This document shows positions 61,225-64,000 of a stretch of DNA of 64,000 bases, in pieces (within the stretch, counting starts at the first letter, position 1; every line of letters starts with the position of its first letter). The notes under the pieces were generated by a model. The model was not told the origin of the DNA, searched no databases, and saw only the letters and a program-made list of their open reading frames with translations. Location of the stretch: assembly GCA_035448545.1 (NCBI GenBank), contig DAOTJE010000021.1, positions 10,597-74,596 on the forward strand, in the 5' to 3' direction. Origin of the DNA: Anaerobaca sp035448545. Its GTDB lineage: Bacteria; Planctomycetota; Phycisphaerae; Sedimentisphaerales; Anaerobacaceae. The translations under genes were made by a program, and so were the position numbers.

Positions 61225-62067
61225 CTAATCAGACGCCTCAGAGCCGTGCGCCTTCGCCACCGGCGCCGAATCGGCCTCGACCGGCCCCTCGTGCTGCTGG
61301 AAATACTCATCCACCTGGGCGACGAGGTCCGCTTCGAGAACGGTATCAACCGGGATCGCCTCGACAAAACGGCTCTCGTGCGCCAGCACGCGCTCGGCCA
61401 CGTCCAGACGCTTCTGAATCTGGGCGATCAGCTTCTCGGTCTGGGCCAGTTTGCCGTTGTCCACCTGGACCTTCGAGCCGACGGAGGCGGCCTTGACGAT
61501 CCGATACTGGCTGGCCAGTGTCTCGATCTTGTTCTCCAGGATGTTCTTCTGCGACCGCGTCTTCTCGAGCAACTGCACCGCCGCGTTGAGCGAGTTCTCC
61601 CGCGAGGCCAGCAGACGCTGCTTGCTCGCCAGGACCAGCTCGCTCTCCTTGATCCGTTCGAACCGCGCCGCCAGGTCGGCCTTGACATCCTCGCGACTGT
61701 ATTGCCGGCCCCCAAAGCAGTATTGCACCTGCGGGGTCTCCAGCGAGCCACGGAGCGTCTTGATCTTGGCGCGTTCGTCTTCCAGACTCTCCTGGTTCTT
61801 GGCGATCTCGGCCTTGAGCGCTGCCACTTCCACCTCTTCCTGGGCGATCAGCCGGATGTTGGCATGCATCTCCGGGATGATCTCTTCCAGCAGATCGCGG
61901 GCCCGACGCAGTTCGAACTCGATCGGGACCGAATCCTTCACCACCGTCCGCACGCCCTTGGCGGAGCTGCGGGCGTAGCTGACGATGTCCTTTCCAAACA
62001 GCAAACCGCCGGCCAGCCCCAGGCCGACCGTTGCCATCGCCCCCATTTTCAGCCATTTCGTAATCAT
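61225..62067 (-). CDS. Membrane-anchored coiled-coil protein of unknown function
   Basis: 280 residues. A short N-terminus (MITKWLKMGAMATVGLGLAGGLLFG) forms one TM segment, followed by long helices rich in Glu, Lys and Leu with coiled-coil character (about 55-130 and 150-245). The pattern is like a PspA or lipoprotein-type stress sensor, but no specific family is recognised. ATG 62067 has GAGGAG nine bases upstream. A TTG at 62082 is an alternative. It is the first gene of the kinase-FHA-sigma cluster on this strand. Confidence 0.72.
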   Translation of the reverse strand: MITKWLKMGAMATVGLGLAGGLLFGKDIVSYARSSAKGVRTVVKDSVPIEFELRRARDLLEEIIPEMHANIRLIAQEEVEVAALKAEIAKNQESLEDERAKIKTLRGSLETPQVQYCFGGRQYSREDVKADLAARFERIKESELVLASKQRLLASRENSLNAAVQLLEKTRSQKNILENKIETLASQYRIVKAASVGSKVQVDNGKLAQTEKLIAQIQKRLDVAERVLAHESRFVEAIPVDTVLEADLVAQVDEYFQQHEGPVEADSAPVAKAHGSEASD

Positions 62068-62302
62068 TTTCGAACTCCTCAAATCTCGTTAACCCCACTG
62101 AATGCCTGGTTTCGGCCTCAATTCGGCCACATTGGGTTGGTCGCAGGCCGGAATTGTTTATTGCGGGAAAATTCCACACTGGGCGGGCAGGCGAGGGGTC
62201 TCGACACTTTTCTGTCGGATCGGACCTGCTTTTCTCGGGCGTTTGGCCTGCGAGGGAGCCAATCCCCCGCCGGCGAGGGGGCCAAGGATGCTCGCTGTAA
62301 CC

Positions 62303-62331
62303 TTGCGGATTGCCGGCATATCGAATAGTAT
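62303..62331 (+). promoter_or_regulatory. Weak promoter candidate for the flavoprotein gene
   Basis: TTGCGG (62303-62308) and TAGTAT (62326-62331), 17 bases apart, in the 318-base spacer 62068-62385 between divergent genes. Apart from this and a GCGAGGG-rich stretch at 62250-62280, nothing recognisable was seen in the spacer. Confidence 0.3.
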
Positions 62332-62385
62332 GCGACCTCGACGATTTGGAACCACCGACCCCTACAACGGCAAGGAGAGCATGCG

Positions 62386-62958
62386 ATGAAGGTTGTGGCT
62401 TTCAACGGAAGTGCCCGAAAAGACGGCAATACTGCCATTCTGGTCCGGCAGGTCTTTGCGGAACTGGAGGCCCAAGGCATCGAAACGGACCTGGTGCAGT
62501 TGGCCGGCCAGACTATTCGAGGCTGTACCGCGTGCGGCCGGTGCTTCAAGAACAAGAATGGTCGATGCGCCGTGGACAACGACATCGCCAACGACTGCAT
62601 CGAGAAGATGGCCCAGGCTGACGGGATCATTCTCGCGTCGCCGACCTATTTCGCCGACGTGACGACGGAGATGAAGGCCCTGATCGACCGCGCAGGGTTC
62701 GTGGCCCGGGCCAATGGCGACATGCTCCGGCGTAAGGTAGGCGCCGCGGTGGTCGCGGTCCGGCGGGCCGGCTCCATCCACGCCTTCGACACCATCAACC
62801 ACTTCTTCTTCATCGGCCAGATGATCGTGCCCGGATCGAGTTACTGGAACATCGGCATCGGCCGCGCCGTAGGCGAAGTCGAGCGAGACGAGGAAGGCCT
62901 GCAAACCATGCGAACCCTCGGCCAGAACATGGCTTGGCTGCTCAAACGGATCGCGTAA
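62386..62958 (+). CDS. Iron-sulfur flavoprotein / NAD(P)H-dependent FMN reductase family
   Basis: 190 residues with a flavodoxin-like fold. VVAFNGSARKDGNTAILV binds FMN phosphate. GCTACGRCFKNKNGRCAV has four Cys spaced CxxCxxCxxxxxxxC, the compact cluster-binding motif of the Isf iron-sulfur flavoproteins. SPTYFADVTTEMKALIDR is the second flavin loop. It is probably a cytosolic electron carrier or oxygen-defence reductase in a low-oxygen organism. AAGGAG lies eight bases before the ATG. It stands alone; a terminator follows. Confidence 0.85.
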   Translation: MKVVAFNGSARKDGNTAILVRQVFAELEAQGIETDLVQLAGQTIRGCTACGRCFKNKNGRCAVDNDIANDCIEKMAQADGIILASPTYFADVTTEMKALIDRAGFVARANGDMLRRKVGAAVVAVRRAGSIHAFDTINHFFFIGQMIVPGSSYWNIGIGRAVGEVERDEEGLQTMRTLGQNMAWLLKRIA

Positions 62959-62998
62959 CCGGACGGGCAGACGATTTCGTGCATGAGTGACAAAGAAG

Positions 62999-63025
62999 GG
63001 GCCTGTACCCTGGTGGTACAGGCCC
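62999..63025. terminator. Intrinsic terminator hairpin
   Basis: GGGCCTGTACC (62999-63009) pairs with GGTACAGGCCC (63015-63025), an 11-pair stem with a five-base loop. On the minus strand the stem is followed by a T-rich stretch, so it most likely ends the leftward gene; it may also serve the flavoprotein gene. Confidence 0.7.
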
Positions 63026-63077
63026 TTGGCATACCTTTCGCCGCCGAGAGGCGGCTTCAACCGTTACCGACCCGATG

Positions 63078-64000
63078 CTACTGGGCCGTGCCGATCAGCT
63101 CAATCTCGGCGATCTGCATGCTGTTGGCCGACGCGGGGGTGCGCACGGCCGGGAACAGTATCTGATAGTGCTTGTACGCCACGGTGTTGGCGAACTCGAT
63201 CGGCGTGGCGTTCTTGGTGAAGCGCGGCCAGGCGGTCGCGCCGGCGAAGTCCACCACGTTCCCACTGGCGATCAGCGTGTACGGCCCATCGATCGTGCCG
63301 TTGGAGCCGGACAGCTCGAACTTCACCGGGTCGCGTTCGGGCGCATCGTTGGCCGTCGTCAGCGTCAGGCCCGTCACCACCGTCGCGCCCAGCAGCGGAG
63401 TGATCCGAAGGCCGGTCGGCTGCGTCTCGCCCTTGAAGTGCAGGAACTTCGTGGTCACGTTGTCGTCGATCGCCAGGGCGGGATGCTCGGCGGCCGGCCA
63501 ATCGGCGTCATTCGGAACGCCCTGCACCGTGTCACCGGCGCCGGTGACGTCGGGCGAACGGTAGTCGAGGACCTCGGGATACAGACGAATGTCGTCGATG
63601 AGGAGAATACCTTTGGCCCCGGAACCCTCGATGCCGATCGTCAGCGAGCGGACATTGCTCACGTTGCCGACCTTCGACAGGTCGATGCTCCACAGTTGCC
63701 ACGATGGACGCGCCAGGTTGATGGCCGGACCGTCGTACACGACCTTGGTGTTGTTGATCCTCACGTAGAGCTGCCCGGTGTTGCCGGCCTTGCCGTAGAA
63801 GTACAGCGACAGGCTCTTGATGCCGTACCGCGACCAGTTCGCCGACAGCTCCAGATCCGCCTCGGAAACAGCCTTGGACGTATTGTCATAGGTCAAAGGC
63901 ATGGACTGCCGCCCGCCATGGACAGTGGTCTTCTCCGCGAACGGTGCGTTGAAGTAGCCAACCGTCGAGCCCGTGTCGTTGATCCAGCCGTCCAGCCAGG
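63078..64000 (-). CDS. Secreted protein C-terminal region, carbohydrate-binding-like (5' end outside window)
   Basis: 307 codons are visible. Starting at the right edge, WLDGWINDTGSTVGYFN and HGGRQSMPLTYDN suggest a beta domain of a type seen in planctomycete exported proteins. A jelly-roll-like domain follows (IKSLSLYFYGKAGNTGQLYVRIN, IDDIRLYPE). The last 150 residues (ALAIDDNVTTKFLHFKGETQPTGLRI, QIAEIELIG) resemble a discoidin/F5-8C-type domain. The 5' end and signal peptide lie beyond 64000. The role is likely binding or structure at the cell surface; no catalytic motif is seen. The stop is at 63078. Confidence 0.7.
   Translation of the reverse strand, partial: WLDGWINDTGSTVGYFNAPFAEKTTVHGGRQSMPLTYDNTSKAVSEADLELSANWSRYGIKSLSLYFYGKAGNTGQLYVRINNTKVVYDGPAINLARPSWQLWSIDLSKVGNVSNVRSLTIGIEGSGAKGILLIDDIRLYPEVLDYRSPDVTGAGDTVQGVPNDADWPAAEHPALAIDDNVTTKFLHFKGETQPTGLRITPLLGATVVTGLTLTTANDAPERDPVKFELSGSNGTIDGPYTLIASGNVVDFAGATAWPRFTKNATPIEFANTVAYKHYQILFPAVRTPASANSMQIAEIELIGTAQ

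Noticed and set aside
1..64000. CRISPR arrays, tRNA/rRNA genes, integrases, complete insertion sequences, origin of replication
   Set aside because: No regularly spaced direct repeats, no tRNA-like T-loop plus CCA ends, no transposase or DnaA-box cluster were recognised by eye.

Overview
The window looks like a chromosomal segment of a GC-rich bacterium of the phylum Planctomycetota, most likely a Phycisphaerae relative. This is inferred from gene content: secreted GH172 (DUF2961) and GH116 glycosidases, a Tat-exported sulfatase, a parallel beta-helix protein, a prepilin-like protein with an H-X9-DG-type tail, CxxS redoxin, and a kinase/FHA/ECF-sigma signalling cluster. No rRNA, tRNA, CRISPR array, integrase or complete insertion sequence was seen.

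Region by region. 1-6.9 kb (minus strand) is a polysaccharide or lipid-linked glycan cluster: two methyltransferases, two GT4 glycosyltransferases, a polytopic GT39-like glycosyltransferase and a polyprenyl-phosphate GT2. 7.1-9.5 kb is a secreted beta-helix protein. 9.6-11.0 kb carries cobO and ispD. 11.0-17.3 kb is a trp operon (trpE-G-D-F-B-A, no trpC) preceded by a complete transcription attenuator: promoter, short leader peptide with three tandem Trp codons, antiterminator and terminator. 17.5-32.1 kb holds secreted proteins: a redoxin, a GH172 fusion, a pentaheme cytochrome with a predicted barrel protein, a GH116 with an inserted domain, an unknown secreted protein, an MBL hydrolase and a sulfatase. 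32.3-33.9 kb is a TPP riboswitch with a terminator-type expression platform controlling thiC.

44.4 down to 33.9 kb is one long co-directional minus-strand run: nusA-infB-rbfA, an HhH-GPD-like protein, hisG, a lipoprotein peptidyl-prolyl isomerase, and two LptF/LptG permease subunits. The nusA leader contains an intrinsic terminator. Divergent from it, 45.1-48.7 kb holds dapB and a second GH116. 48.7-51.3 kb is a prepilin-like gene and glmS (minus). 51.5-52.9 kb is hisH-hisF, followed by a decayed PEP-synthase fragment on the other strand.

53.9-62.1 kb (minus) is a signalling cluster: coiled-coil membrane protein, FHA protein, Ser/Thr kinase with a large membrane region and TM2 domain, a second membrane protein and an ECF sigma factor with a C-terminal zinc-finger-like motif. 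The right end holds an iron-sulfur flavoprotein and the C-terminal part of a secreted protein that runs off the window.

Three upstream regions (cobO, trp leader, hisH) have sigma70-like promoters placed so that transcription should begin at or within a few bases of the start codon, suggesting leaderless transcripts. Conserved RNA control (trp attenuation, TPP switch, nusA leader) is unusually visible here. All pairings and promoters were found by eye.
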